Shown: piece by piece, positions 16,652 to 25,572 of the stretch
Layout of the letters: every line of letters starts with the position of its first letter
How positions within the stretch are numbered: position 1 is the stretch's first letter
NCBI GenBank assembly: GCA_024399065.1
Contig: JAKSIB010000012.1
Span: 1-64,000, forward strand
Direction: 5' to 3'
DNA length: 64,000 nucleotides
Source of the DNA: Fibrobacter sp.
Lineage (GTDB): Bacteria; Fibrobacterota; Fibrobacteria; Fibrobacterales; Fibrobacteraceae
The notes under the pieces: generated by a model
What the model was told of the DNA's origin: nothing
The model's input: the letters and a program-made list of their open reading frames with translations, nothing else
Databases searched by the model: none
Program-made: the position numbers and the translations under genes

Positions 16652-18070
16652 TCACTTTGCAAGCTTCTCAGTAGCGGCTGCGACGGAGAGGAGGTCTGCT
16701 TCCTGGAAGGGCTTGCCGATCCACTGCAGGCCAACGGGGAGACCGCCAGCCTTACCGCAAGGAACGCTAACGCCGGGGAGGCCGGCCAGGTTCAAGCTAA
16801 CGGTGTAGATGTCGCTCAAGTAAACTGCCATCGGATCGCTTTCGTTCATGCCGCACTTCAGCGGGAGACCCGGCATGGTGGGGCTGGCGATCACGTCGCA
16901 TTCTTCGAAGGCCTTATTGAAGTCGTCGGTAATCAAGCGACGGACCTTCTGGGCCTGGACGTAGTAAGCGTCATAGAAACCTGCGGAAAGCACATAGCTG
17001 CCAAGGAGGATACGGCGCTGGACTTCCTTACCGAAGGCTTCGCTGCGGCTCATGGAGTACAGATCGATCAACTTGCGAGCGTCCTTGCTGCGGTAGCCGT
17101 AACGGACACCGTCGTAGCGGGAGAGGTTGGAGCTAGCTTCTGCAGTTGCAATGATGTAGTAGCTGGAAACAGCGTGACCGATGTTGGGGAGGCTGACTTC
17201 CTTGATGGTTGCGCCTTCAGCTTCAAGCTTCTTCAGCATGGCTTCGATTGCAGCCTTGCATTCCGGATCCAGACCGTCACCGAAGTATTCCTTAGGAACG
17301 CCGATGACCTTGCCCTTCACGCCTGCGTCAAGCTTTGCGGTGAAGTCTTCTGCGGGGCGGGTGCTGGTGGTGTTATCGTGGGCGTCTTCACCGACGATAG
17401 CGTTCAGCAAAAGTGCTGCGTCCTTTACGGTAGTACCGAAGGGACCGATCTGGTCCAAGGAGCTAGCGTAGGCCAGCAAACCGTAACGGGAAACACGACC
17501 GTAGGTGGGCTTCAGACCAACAACGCCAGTGCAGGCGGCGGGCTGACGGATAGATCCACCAGTGTCGGAGCCAAGTGCAATGGCAACGGTGCCGCTGGCA
17601 ACAGCTACAGCAGAACCACCGGAGGAACCGCCCGGAACGCGGGATTCGTCCAGCGGATTCTTCACCGGGCCGAAATAAGAAGTTTCATTGGAAGAACCCA
17701 TGGCGAATTCGTCCATGTTGGTCTTACCGATGACGATGGCGCCTGCAGCTTCCAACTTTTCAACAGCGGTAGCGGTGTAGGGTGCCACAAAGTTTTCAAG
17801 AATCTTGGAAGCGGCAGTGGTGCGGGTTCCTTCAAGGCACATATTGTCCTTGATAGCGACGGGAATACCGTCCAAGGCACCCAGGGTCTTGCCTTCTGCA
17901 CGACGCTTGTCGGATTCAGCAGCCTTAGCCAATGCTCGTTCGTTGAGAACGGAAATGTAGGCGTTCAAGTTCTTAGTAGCTTCGACCTTAGCGAGAGCTT
18001 CTTCCGTGAGCTTCACGGAAGTGGTGGCGCCGCTGGCCAACTGAGCTTGGAGTTCATCAATAGTAAGCAT
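16652..18070 (-). CDS. gatA: Asp/Glu-tRNA amidotransferase subunit A
   Basis: Glutaminase subunit of the GatCAB complex, which converts misacylated Glu-tRNA-Gln (and Asp-tRNA-Asn) to the amidated form. The amidase-signature family triad is visible: Lys in PVAIKDNM (about residue 73), Ser in the GSSGGSAVAVA loop (about 148-158) and the nucleophile Ser in SDTGGSIRQPA (about 168-178). Its 472 residues are normal length. GatB and GatC are not in this window. The start of gatA lies 3 nt after the stop of the DUF4321 gene, so the two are co-transcribed. Confidence 0.93.
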   Translation of the reverse strand: MLTIDELQAQLASGATTSVKLTEEALAKVEATKNLNAYISVLNERALAKAAESDKRRAEGKTLGALDGIPVAIKDNMCLEGTRTTAASKILENFVAPYTATAVEKLEAAGAIVIGKTNMDEFAMGSSNETSYFGPVKNPLDESRVPGGSSGGSAVAVASGTVAIALGSDTGGSIRQPAACTGVVGLKPTYGRVSRYGLLAYASSLDQIGPFGTTVKDAALLLNAIVGEDAHDNTTSTRPAEDFTAKLDAGVKGKVIGVPKEYFGDGLDPECKAAIEAMLKKLEAEGATIKEVSLPNIGHAVSSYYIIATAEASSNLSRYDGVRYGYRSKDARKLIDLYSMSRSEAFGKEVQRRILLGSYVLSAGFYDAYYVQAQKVRRLITDDFNKAFEECDVIASPTMPGLPLKCGMNESDPMAVYLSDIYTVSLNLAGLPGVSVPCGKAGGLPVGLQWIGKPFQEADLLSVAAATEKLAK

Positions 18071-18073
18071 AAA

Positions 18074-18397
18074 TTACCTTCCTCCGGACCATTTCATAAT
18101 GTAGATGCCGACAACCATGCCGATGACGCTGACCACGTTGATCTTGAAGCTGCAGCCGATGGCGAGCTTGATCAGGTACAGGTCAAGTACAAGAGGTTCC
18201 GGCTTGTCGGGGAAACCGACGTTGAAATTAAAAGATGAAACAAAGAAATTGTGGACGATGTTGTTGTATCCACCGGCGTTCATCAATTCGCCGAGCTGGC
18301 CGAACAGAACACCCAGGCATTCACCCAGGACACCGCCGATAACCAGGCCCAGTACAATGAAAAGCACGAGACGTGCAAAAGTATTCTTCGAATTCAT
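18074..18397 (-). CDS. DUF4321-family membrane protein
   Basis: A small (107-residue) integral membrane protein of unknown function. It has an N-terminal membrane segment (ARLVLFIVLGLVIGGVLGE, residues 8-26), a polar middle with aromatic residues, and a C-terminal segment (INVVSVIGMVVGIYIMKW). This layout matches DUF4321 proteins. Its stop codon is 3 nt before the gatA start, so it is the first gene of that pair. Confidence 0.75.
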   Translation of the reverse strand: MNSKNTFARLVLFIVLGLVIGGVLGECLGVLFGQLGELMNAGGYNNIVHNFFVSSFNFNVGFPDKPEPLVLDLYLIKLAIGCSFKINVVSVIGMVVGIYIMKWSGGR

Positions 18398-18480
18398 AGT
18401 TCAAATAATAGAAATTTTTGTTTTTGGTGCCCACGCGGGGGTAGCTTTCGCAGCTCGGTTTTTCCTCAAAAAATCAAAGT

Positions 18481-18543
18481 TCGAACCTCGAGTCTCGTAC
18501 CTCGCACCTCGAGCCTCGTACCTCGAACCTCGCGCCTCAAATG
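18481..18543 (+). repeat. heptameric tandem repeat array B (9 units)
   Basis: Nine 7-mers in register: TCGAACC, TCGAGTC, TCGTACC, TCGCACC, TCGAGCC, TCGTACC, TCGAACC, TCGCGCC, TCAAATG. The last overlaps the stop codon of the leftward ung gene, so the array starts exactly at the gene end. No separate T-run terminator for ung is visible. Confidence 0.92.
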
Positions 18544-19211
18544 CTCCAGTCGATAGGTTCCAGTCCCTTGCTTTGCAGGTAGGCGTTGGCCTTGCTGAAG
18601 TGTTTGCAGCCGAAGAAACCGCGGTAGGCAGAAAGAGGGCTGGGGTGGGGTGCTGTAAGAATCAGGTGACCGCGGCCTTTAGCCACAAGTTCCTGCTTTT
18701 TGATGGCGAAGCTGCCCCAAAGCAGGAACACCAAGTTCTCACGAGTCTGGGAAAGACGCTGAATGATGGTGTCGGTGAACTGCTGCCAACCGAATCCGGC
18801 GTGGCTTGCCGCCATGTGGGCACGAACCGTCAGGGAGGCGTTCAGCAGTAAAATTCCCTGCTGGGCCCAGCTTTCCAAGTTTCCGTGGGGAGGCGGGTCG
18901 ATGCCCAAGTCGTCGCGTAGTTCCTGGAAAATATTGACGAGGGAGGGCGGTGGTTCAATACCTTGCGGCACAGAAAAGCACAAGCCGTGGGCCTGTCCCG
19001 GATTGTGGTAGGGGTCCTGACCGATAATCACAGCCTTCACTTTATCTACAGGGCAGAAATCCAGGGCTGCAAAAATCTTGGATCCCGGAGGGTACACCAC
19101 GTGGCCTGCTGCACGTTCCTGCAGAAGTTTTTCCTTAATTTGTTTAAAATAGGGCTGCTCGAACTGGTCTTCCAGCAGTTTCAACCAAGATTCTTCAAGT
19201 TTCACTGTCAT
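18537..19211 (-). CDS. ung: uracil-DNA glycosylase, family 1
   Basis: Removes uracil from DNA to start base-excision repair. The water-activating motif GQDPYHNPGQAHGLCFSV (about residues 63-80) and the Leu-loop with catalytic His, HPSPLSAYRG (about 188-197), are intact, and 224 residues is standard. The start at 19211 is 2 nt from the stop codon of the CAP-domain lipoprotein gene upstream, so the two are likely one transcript. A heptad repeat array abuts the stop codon. Confidence 0.96.
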   Translation of the reverse strand: MTVKLEESWLKLLEDQFEQPYFKQIKEKLLQERAAGHVVYPPGSKIFAALDFCPVDKVKAVIIGQDPYHNPGQAHGLCFSVPQGIEPPPSLVNIFQELRDDLGIDPPPHGNLESWAQQGILLLNASLTVRAHMAASHAGFGWQQFTDTIIQRLSQTRENLVFLLWGSFAIKKQELVAKGRGHLILTAPHPSPLSAYRGFFGCKHFSKANAYLQSKGLEPIDWSI

Positions 19212-19213
19212 GA

Positions 19214-19738
19214 TTAGTAGAAATTAACGTTGAACCAGGCCTTTGTTCCGTCGGCAGATTTTGCCAGTCCGCAGGCTACCGATTTTGCACTCTTTCGGCT
19301 CATGTTCAGGTAATGGCCGATGTAGGAAAAGTCACTGTCCTTGTTCGGATCGCGCTCGCCGCTTTCAATCAGTTTCTTTTCATCCCACATCATTTCGAGA
19401 TAAGTGTCCACGATGGCGCTGTCGGAACCGACCCAGGAAAGGGAAATGTTGGGACCGGAATTCTGGGCGAATTCTCCGCAGTCCTTAAAGTGGCCATGGG
19501 CCTTGTTGGAAGCCATATCGTTGGCGGACTGCTTGTCGGCGCAGTTCTGCTTGGATTCGTCGGCCAAAGTCAGCGGGGCGATATCTTCGGTAGCTCGATA
19601 TTTGTTGATTACGTCTAGACAGTATTCACGCCATTCGTTAGTGCCGCTGGCGCTAGGACCGCTGGAGGAATCATCACCGCAGGCCACGAGCGCTGCCGCG
19701 GCCATGGACAACATTAATACAGAAAATTTCTTCAACAT
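19214..19738 (-). CDS. CAP-domain (SCP/PR1) lipoprotein
   Basis: A 174-residue exported protein. The lipobox AALVACGDD is followed by a short Ser-rich spacer (SSSGPSASG) and then a CAP domain. The domain shows the early YRATEDIAPLTLADE helix region, the AHGHFKDCGEFAQN motif with the conserved His and Glu, and WFNVNFY near the end. CAP proteins are extracellular and mostly of unknown activity. I start at 19738 (AAGGACGAATTT before ATG, product MLKKFSVLML), since the upstream Met gives a poor signal sequence. It sits between the methyltransferase and ung in a leftward group. Confidence 0.85.
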   Translation of the reverse strand: MLKKFSVLMLSMAAAALVACGDDSSSGPSASGTNEWREYCLDVINKYRATEDIAPLTLADESKQNCADKQSANDMASNKAHGHFKDCGEFAQNSGPNISLSWVGSDSAIVDTYLEMMWDEKKLIESGERDPNKDSDFSYIGHYLNMSRKSAKSVACGLAKSADGTKAWFNVNFY

Positions 19739-19769
19739 AAATTCGTCCTTTGAAAGTTGCGTTCCTGAG

Positions 19770-21128
19770 TTACAAGCGTTCTGCAAGGATGGCGGTCTTT
19801 TCGCCTGCCACTCGAGTGTAGAACAGAATGGCGGATTCCTTTCCCTTGGGTTTTAAACGTTTGATTTCCTCATCTGGGTCCAGCTTGACGCCGCGAAGTT
19901 TCATGGTCAGCTTGCCGACGTTGTGGCGCTTCAGCATATCGCGAACGGCGCTGGTGGCAATTTCGCACTTGTCCAGAACTTTGAAGTTTGCGAAAGCTGG
20001 CGCGGGCAGTTGCGCTGAGCTAGCTACGTAGGCGATGCCTTCGGAAATCAGGTGGGCGTCGGGGGCTGCAGCCAAAGCCACTGTACCGAAAAGGTGGCTA
20101 CGAATCAGAAGCGCGGTAGGTTCCGCCAAGTATTCCGAAACTTCGCTCACGGGCAAATCGCTTTCGCTGGTGGCGTTGCGGAAACTGCGTTCGCAGCCGG
20201 GCAGGTCGTGTTCAGCATCCTTGTTGGAACTGGCCTGAATTTCAGAAAGAGTGCCGTGCCAGATGGCGGGCTCGCCTTCTGCAGTCTTGACCACTTCACC
20301 GTCCTTGTCCACCATGATGGCGCGGACCTTGCCGGGGTTCTTTGCCAATGCGCCGAACAGAACCAGAAGTTCGCGGCAGTCGGAATGGCTGCCCAAATAG
20401 ACCAGTTCTGCATCAGCGGGCATTTCGTCGGTGGGGTAACCGGGAGGCAGCTTTGCCATGCCGCCCTTGTAGTGGCGTGAAATTTCCAGCACTTCTTCAA
20501 AGGTGGGCGTAAGGTTGCGAAGGTCCCGCTGGTTCTCGCCTTCCACCGCGCGACGGGCCGGATCTATTGTGAAATAGTCTGCGGGATGCTCACTTCCGCA
20601 AGCATCGGCCTGTTTTGCAATTTCGCGGACGTCCGCTAGAATGGTGCGGTCTGCACCATCGGTGAGGGCTTCGGAATCCCGCATTACCTGCGCATTGTGA
20701 AGGTACATGGCCTGGCGATCTTCGTCTAGGTCCACTCCGGTTACATTAAAATCCGCCGGAATAAAATAGCTGTCACCGCCCATTCCACAGCATAAGTCGT
20801 GTACAGTACCGGGGGTAACGTCCCACAGGTTCGCCTTGTACCTTCCGATATCCTGGGCGGTACTTTGTTCCAGAGCTAGACGGTCGCAAAGGAGAAATGC
20901 CGCATTTGATTTGCCCGAGGCCATCAAGCTTGCTTCATCCTTGCCAAAAAACTTTTCGCGGAACTTAGGAACCAAAGCCATGTAATCCATAATGGCGGCG
21001 CGGTCTTCGTTGCTGTAGCCCGCCTTGTTTAATGCAGAAGACACCTGCAGCGCATCCATTTTGCGCTTTAAAGCGTTCTGAATGAATTCCTGCACCGGGG
21101 CAGATGTAAGCAAGTCCTTGAAAAGCAT
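19770..21128 (-). CDS. SAM-dependent methyltransferase with THUMP-like domain
   Basis: A 452-residue predicted methyltransferase. An N-terminal helical domain (1-95) is followed by the Rossmann core with SAM motif VHDLCCGMGGDSYF (about 109-122), the acidic motif VTGVDLDEDRQA, and TIDPARR (about 185-191), where RNA methyltransferases place substrate contacts. The C-terminal 80 residues (KCEIATSAVRDMLKRHNVGKL) form the small THUMP-like domain seen in related proteins. The substrate is unknown, though RNA is likely from the family. It is the first gene of the leftward methyltransferase-CAP-ung set. Confidence 0.85.
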   Translation of the reverse strand: MLFKDLLTSAPVQEFIQNALKRKMDALQVSSALNKAGYSNEDRAAIMDYMALVPKFREKFFGKDEASLMASGKSNAAFLLCDRLALEQSTAQDIGRYKANLWDVTPGTVHDLCCGMGGDSYFIPADFNVTGVDLDEDRQAMYLHNAQVMRDSEALTDGADRTILADVREIAKQADACGSEHPADYFTIDPARRAVEGENQRDLRNLTPTFEEVLEISRHYKGGMAKLPPGYPTDEMPADAELVYLGSHSDCRELLVLFGALAKNPGKVRAIMVDKDGEVVKTAEGEPAIWHGTLSEIQASSNKDAEHDLPGCERSFRNATSESDLPVSEVSEYLAEPTALLIRSHLFGTVALAAAPDAHLISEGIAYVASSAQLPAPAFANFKVLDKCEIATSAVRDMLKRHNVGKLTMKLRGVKLDPDEEIKRLKPKGKESAILFYTRVAGEKTAILAERL

Positions 21129-21224
21129 AATTCTTGGAATAAAGATAAGTTATAATTTGAGTTAGGACTGATTTTACCAATGTTTAACACCTTATTTGCC
21201 GTGAAATATGGTATTTTTTAGGGC

Positions 21225-22676
21225 ATGGGAATGATAAAGAATAAAATTGCTTTTGCTATTGGGTGCTTTGGTTTGGTGTTCGCTGCTTGTGGTGATAATT
21301 CCACGGGAGCAAACGAAAATGATAAACAACAGTCCAGTGATTCTCAAGTCATTGGAGATTTGCTGTCCTCCAGCTCTTTGGATTCTGCAGTGGAGGAATC
21401 GAGCTCCTCGGACCTGATTTCAGAAATTTCAAGTTCTTCGTTGTCTGACAGCGTAGCTTTTGACAGTTCCTATGTTGGTGACACGACAAGTGTTTCTAGC
21501 GGCACTGATTTGCTGTTAAGTTCGTCTTCTAAGGAAGCTCCAGAAAGTTCAGCATCGGAGACGACTTCCAGTTCCAGCGAAAAGGTTTATCCCAAGTACG
21601 ATAAGATTCTTGGTGCCGATGTTTCCCAGGCTCAGGAACTTGAAGCCAAGGGTGTAAAATTCTTTGATGTAGATGGAACCGAGAAGGATCTTTTTGTAAT
21701 CCTCCGAGATCACGGTTTCAACTACATTCGTCTAAAGACTTTTGTTGATCCCAAGGCAGAGTTCGGCTATGCTTCGGATGGCTGTAATCAGGGCTTTGGA
21801 GAATTTCCCCAGAACGTAGAAGCTTTTGGTGACAAGGAACATGTGGTCGCCTATGCTAAGCGTGCCAAGGCGTTGGGCTTCAAACTTCTTCTTGATTTCC
21901 ATTATAGTGACAACTGGGCTGATCCCGGCAAGCAGATGATTCCGGCACGTTGGCGCCATGTAAAGACTTCCGATGAAATGGCTGATTCTGTCAAGGCCTA
22001 TACCAAGGATGTCCTGAAGGCTTTGGAAGCTGCAGGTGCCTTGCCGGATATGGTGCAGGTAGGTAACGAAATCACCAATGGTATGCTTAGTATCGTTCCC
22101 AATGGTAAAACAAATTGCTGGGGTGATAACGGAGATCCGGCTGATGGTGCCGTAAATGGCTTGATGAACAATAAAACGAATCCCAATGGTATTGCTAATA
22201 CTGCAAAATACCTGGCTGCAGGTTACGATGCTGTCAAGGAAATTTCGAACAACATAAAGGTTGCGTTCCATATTTCCAGCCCTCAGAAACTTGAAACCGT
22301 GAATTGGTGGATGAAATCTATTATCCAGGATTCCGAGGTTTCTCCGGATATCATGGCTTTCTCTGGCTACAAGGCCTATAACCATGGTGATCCTGATTCC
22401 TGGAAAGCTTTAATGATTGACTTGGGAAAGACCTATACTAATCTTGAATTTATGATTGCCGAATACAACGGTGGCACAGATTGGGAACACTATGCCTACG
22501 ACGGATCACGAGCAAAAACCCACCAAATTATGGATGAAGTTCCTCGTGGCCTCGGAGCCTTTTTCTGGGAACCGGAACGTTCTGGGGAATGGGGCCCCGC
22601 CATGTTTGAGTGGCAAGGCAACAATTTGAAAGCCATTGCCAAGGCTTTCGACGAATATAAGGTCTTGTTCTACTAG
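21225..22676 (+). CDS. GH53 arabinogalactan endo-beta-1,4-galactanase lipoprotein
   Basis: Hydrolyses beta-1,4-galactan side chains of pectin. The lipobox VFAACGD (Cys about 22) is followed by a long Ser-rich linker (30-120) and a GH53 barrel (about 128-480). The acid/base Glu is in VQVGNEITNGML and the nucleophile Glu in FMIAEYNGG. The NYIRLKTFVDP and LLLDFHYSDNWADPGKQ strands are typical. A tethered surface enzyme with a Ser linker is a Fibrobacter style. Start ATG 21225, or 21231. It is monocistronic, with its own terminator. Confidence 0.93.
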   Translation: MGMIKNKIAFAIGCFGLVFAACGDNSTGANENDKQQSSDSQVIGDLLSSSSLDSAVEESSSSDLISEISSSSLSDSVAFDSSYVGDTTSVSSGTDLLLSSSSKEAPESSASETTSSSSEKVYPKYDKILGADVSQAQELEAKGVKFFDVDGTEKDLFVILRDHGFNYIRLKTFVDPKAEFGYASDGCNQGFGEFPQNVEAFGDKEHVVAYAKRAKALGFKLLLDFHYSDNWADPGKQMIPARWRHVKTSDEMADSVKAYTKDVLKALEAAGALPDMVQVGNEITNGMLSIVPNGKTNCWGDNGDPADGAVNGLMNNKTNPNGIANTAKYLAAGYDAVKEISNNIKVAFHISSPQKLETVNWWMKSIIQDSEVSPDIMAFSGYKAYNHGDPDSWKALMIDLGKTYTNLEFMIAEYNGGTDWEHYAYDGSRAKTHQIMDEVPRGLGAFFWEPERSGEWGPAMFEWQGNNLKAIAKAFDEYKVLFY

Positions 22677-22689
22677 TTATTTGGCGCAG

Positions 22690-22716
22690 AGCGGGGGTGG
22701 TTTCCCTCGCTTTTTT
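22690..22716 (+). terminator. terminator after the galactanase gene
   Basis: GCG-GGG and CCC-CGC form a stem followed by six T residues, 14 nt after the stop codon. The T-rich tail overlaps a TATTTT that could serve as -10 box for the next gene. Confidence 0.65.
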
Positions 22717-22730
22717 CTATTTTCAAAACC

Positions 22731-22985
22731 ATGAAGATTGAAGATTGGCGTAATCGTATTGACGAATTGAATGGGGAACTGATAGCTCTCCTGAATAAGC
22801 GTGCAACCTATGCAACCGAAATCGGTAAGCTGAAGAAGGAATTGGGCTTGCCTGTTTTGGACGCATCCCGAGAACAGGCTGTTTTGGACCGTGTGGGTTC
22901 CATGACAAATGGCCCTCTCTCTTCTGATTCCATCAAGAAAATCTTCCAGACGATAATGGAAGAAACCCGCAAGGTGGAGGATTAA
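22731..22985 (+). CDS. chorismate mutase, AroQ class
   Basis: Rearranges chorismate to prephenate for Phe and Tyr synthesis. The 84 residues match the single-domain AroQ fold. The first helix has IDELNGELIALLNKRATYATEIGKLK, with the conserved Arg, Lys and Glu. The second has DASREQAVLDRV, and the third DSIKKIFQTIMEETRK. One base separates its stop codon from the prephenate dehydrogenase gene, so the two consecutive steps are translationally paired. No Shine-Dalgarno is seen. TATTTT stands 7 nt before the ATG. Confidence 0.92.
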   Translation: MKIEDWRNRIDELNGELIALLNKRATYATEIGKLKKELGLPVLDASREQAVLDRVGSMTNGPLSSDSIKKIFQTIMEETRKVED

Positions 22986-22986
22986 A

Positions 22987-24123
22987 ATGCAGCGTATTAC
23001 TTTGGTTGGTTTTGGCCTTTTGGCTAGTTCCATTGCCGCAGCCGTTAAGCAGGCTAAGTTGCCCACGGTGATCCGTGCGGTCAGTTCCGCTTCTACCCTG
23101 GACCGTGCCAAGGAAATGGGTATTGCCGATGAGTTCTTCAGCTACGACGAAACGGAAAAGTGGGCTGAAGGTTCCGACATTATTTTACTTTGCTCTCCCA
23201 TTCTTCATATCCTCAAGACTATTGACGCTCTTTCCCAGGTGAAGATTTCTGCAGACAAGCCGATTCTCGTTAGCGATATCGGCAGTACCAAGGTTGAAAT
23301 CTGCAAGGCTGGTTCCAAGCTTCCGGCTCCCTTCTGCTTTGTGGGAAGTCACCCAATGGCTGGTTCCGAAAAGCGCACCTTGGAATACAACGACCCCTCC
23401 ATTTTTGAAAACGCCTACTGGTTCGTTTGCCCGCCTGAAGGTACTGAAGAATCTGCCTACAAGCCTTTGCTTCAGTTGATTTCCTTCCTGGGTGCAAATG
23501 CCGTGGTTTTCCCGCCGGAACATCACGATATGACTATGGCTTGGGTAAGCCATATGCCCCAGATGCTCAGTTCCACTTTGGCAGCAAGCCTGCCGGAACG
23601 CTTGGTGGACAAGAACTACCAGCATTATGCCGGCCGTGCCTTTAGGGATATGACCCGTATTGCTGCTTCCGGCTGGAACATGTGGCATGATATTGCTGTG
23701 ACGAACCGCAGTGAAACGGTCCGTGCCCTCCGTGAAGTTCGTGAAGGTATCGACGAAACTATTGCCGCCATGGATAGCTTGGTGGTGGTTGCCGACGGTA
23801 AGCCTGCTGCAGATGACAGTTCTGCAAAGTTGGAAAGGGTTTTCAAGGCTGGCAACGATGGCCGTGCAAGCTTGTTTGTACCGGGCCGCAATGCCGCCGC
23901 CGCATTCTCTGAAATTACGGTTCCTCTGAAGGATGTGCCGGGCGCATTGCTCCATGTTCTTCAGCCTCTCGCCGACGCAGGTCTGAACATCCGCGACATC
24001 GAACTGATGAAAGTTCGCGAAAACATTGCCGGAACGCTTCTGCTAGCCTTCAAGACGCCGGAAGAAGCTCGCCGCGCGGTCCAGATTCTTGGCCTTTTGG
24101 ATTACGAAGTTAAGGAACGCTAA
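22987..24123 (+). CDS. tyrA: prephenate dehydrogenase with ACT domain
   Basis: Oxidative decarboxylation of prephenate to 4-hydroxyphenylpyruvate, the Tyr branch. The NAD-binding loop VGFGLLASSIAAAV starts at residue 7. The catalytic-region motifs SDIGSTKVEIC and FVGSHPMAGSEKRTLEY are near 94-135, and the helical dimer domain with HHDMTMAWVSHMPQ near 180. A C-terminal ACT domain (about 305-378, VPLKDVPGALLHVLQPLADAGLNI) implies feedback control by an amino acid. It is directly after the chorismate mutase gene. Confidence 0.93.
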   Translation: MQRITLVGFGLLASSIAAAVKQAKLPTVIRAVSSASTLDRAKEMGIADEFFSYDETEKWAEGSDIILLCSPILHILKTIDALSQVKISADKPILVSDIGSTKVEICKAGSKLPAPFCFVGSHPMAGSEKRTLEYNDPSIFENAYWFVCPPEGTEESAYKPLLQLISFLGANAVVFPPEHHDMTMAWVSHMPQMLSSTLAASLPERLVDKNYQHYAGRAFRDMTRIAASGWNMWHDIAVTNRSETVRALREVREGIDETIAAMDSLVVVADGKPAADDSSAKLERVFKAGNDGRASLFVPGRNAAAAFSEITVPLKDVPGALLHVLQPLADAGLNIRDIELMKVRENIAGTLLLAFKTPEEARRAVQILGLLDYEVKER

Positions 24124-24203
24124 CTGAAAGCCGCGACGAACCGCAACTGACAAACCTGCGAAACAGAGAATAAACTGCGACGAATTTAAAAGGATAAACG
24201 CCG

Positions 24204-25568
24204 ATGGATTTTTTGCTGAACCCGGACCGTGAACGTATGGACTTGGCGCTGGTAATGGCGCTCTTGGTTAATGGCCGTACCGTTCTTGAAGATTTTGCCT
24301 GGGCCGCCGACGCTGAACCCTTTGCCGAGGCTCTTAAGGAATTTGGCCTTGAATACGAAGTTCAGGGGCACCAGTTGGTTCTTACTGGAAAAGGCTTCCA
24401 GTACCAGTTGCCTTCCATGCTCCGAATGGACTTTAACGAATTCCGCAACGTTCTTTTGTGGACCCTTGCTTCCAAGGACTCCGAACAGATTTATACCTTC
24501 GCTGCTGAAGCTGACGAAACCGGTATCGCCCAGGTGGCTGCCGCCAAGGAAACCCTTTTGGCATACTTCAAGGTGAAGCCCGTTTCTGATGAACCGGCCA
24601 AGTTTACCTTTACCTTCGCTGTAGAAGAACCTGCCCTAAAGAAGGATTCCCTAGGCAACGTTGCTTACGTCATGCGCAACCGCGTGTTGCTCCGCAATTT
24701 GATCCGCTACGGTTACAGTTCCTTCGAAGAAAAGTCCACCGTTCATGACCAGCTTACAAAGATGCTCATGTACTTTGGCGTGAATGTGAAGTACGAAGGC
24801 CGCGGCATGGAACAGCTCACGGAACTGGAACGCCGTATGATGATGGCCCGCGGTCAGAAAATTGAACGCACCCAGTTTACTGAACTGGCAGAAACCAAGG
24901 TGATTACCGCCCGTGAATACTTTGTTCCTGGGGATACTACGGAAGCCATGGCTTTGGTGCTTTTGGCAACCATCGGTAATATTCCTAAGAATGCCTCCAT
25001 CTGCATTAAGAACGTGGATTTGAATTCCAGCCGCGCAGGCGCATTGACCTGCCTAAAGCGTATGGGTGCAAACTTTGAAACGGTGAGCCGTCGTGAACGT
25101 TTTGGCGATGTCTATGGTGATATTGAAGCTTTCCCCATGGCTTCTGGCAAGCGTTTGCAGGGCCGCCGTTTCTCTGAAGATGTGATTGCAACGGGCTTCG
25201 AGGAATATACCTTCCTCGCAGTGGCTGCTTGCTTTGCCGAAGGCGAAACCATTCTTCGCTTGCCTAAGGAAACCCGCAAGGCTATGCGCCCGTTGAATGA
25301 AAAATTGGCAGAAAACCTTCGTAAGACTGGTGCCGAAGTAGGTGTCTATGATGACGGCTTGGTGATTCGAGGTCTTGAAACAATCGTGAACGGAAGTGAT
25401 TTCGACGGTGGTGATTCTGCCGCCATGGGCCTTGCTTTAGCAGTCCTTTCCACGGCTCTGCAGAATTCAGAAACTGTGGTCAACAGTGAACTTGTAGAGA
25501 AGACTTATCCTGGCATGCTTGAAAAGTTGGATCAGGCAAATTCCATTGTGGTGGAGAAGGGAGAGTAG
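24204..25568 (+). CDS. divergent EPSP-synthase homologue lacking key active-site residues
   Basis: A two-domain protein of the EPSP-synthase (AroA/MurA) fold, 454 residues. The second-domain signature PGDTTEAMALVLLATIG, and the KET and LRKTGAEV region, align with AroA. But the N-terminal PGSKSxxNR motif reads NPDRERMDLA, so the PEP- and shikimate-binding Lys, Ser and Arg are lost. NAGTAMR reads DFNEFR, and the DHRMAM loop reads GDSAAMG. It may be inactive, regulatory, or an enzyme with another substrate. It lies 80 nt after tyrA, with no clear promoter seen in the gap, and 4 nt before nadK, so it appears to be in the aromatic operon. Confidence 0.75.
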   Translation: MDFLLNPDRERMDLALVMALLVNGRTVLEDFAWAADAEPFAEALKEFGLEYEVQGHQLVLTGKGFQYQLPSMLRMDFNEFRNVLLWTLASKDSEQIYTFAAEADETGIAQVAAAKETLLAYFKVKPVSDEPAKFTFTFAVEEPALKKDSLGNVAYVMRNRVLLRNLIRYGYSSFEEKSTVHDQLTKMLMYFGVNVKYEGRGMEQLTELERRMMMARGQKIERTQFTELAETKVITAREYFVPGDTTEAMALVLLATIGNIPKNASICIKNVDLNSSRAGALTCLKRMGANFETVSRRERFGDVYGDIEAFPMASGKRLQGRRFSEDVIATGFEEYTFLAVAACFAEGETILRLPKETRKAMRPLNEKLAENLRKTGAEVGVYDDGLVIRGLETIVNGSDFDGGDSAAMGLALAVLSTALQNSETVVNSELVEKTYPGMLEKLDQANSIVVEKGE

Positions 25569-25572
25569 TTTT

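Noticed and set aside
24124-24203. Possible heptad array between tyrA and the EPSP-synthase-like gene
   Set aside because: Pieces like ACCGCAA and ACCTGCG recur, but the 7-bp register is not kept for more than two units.
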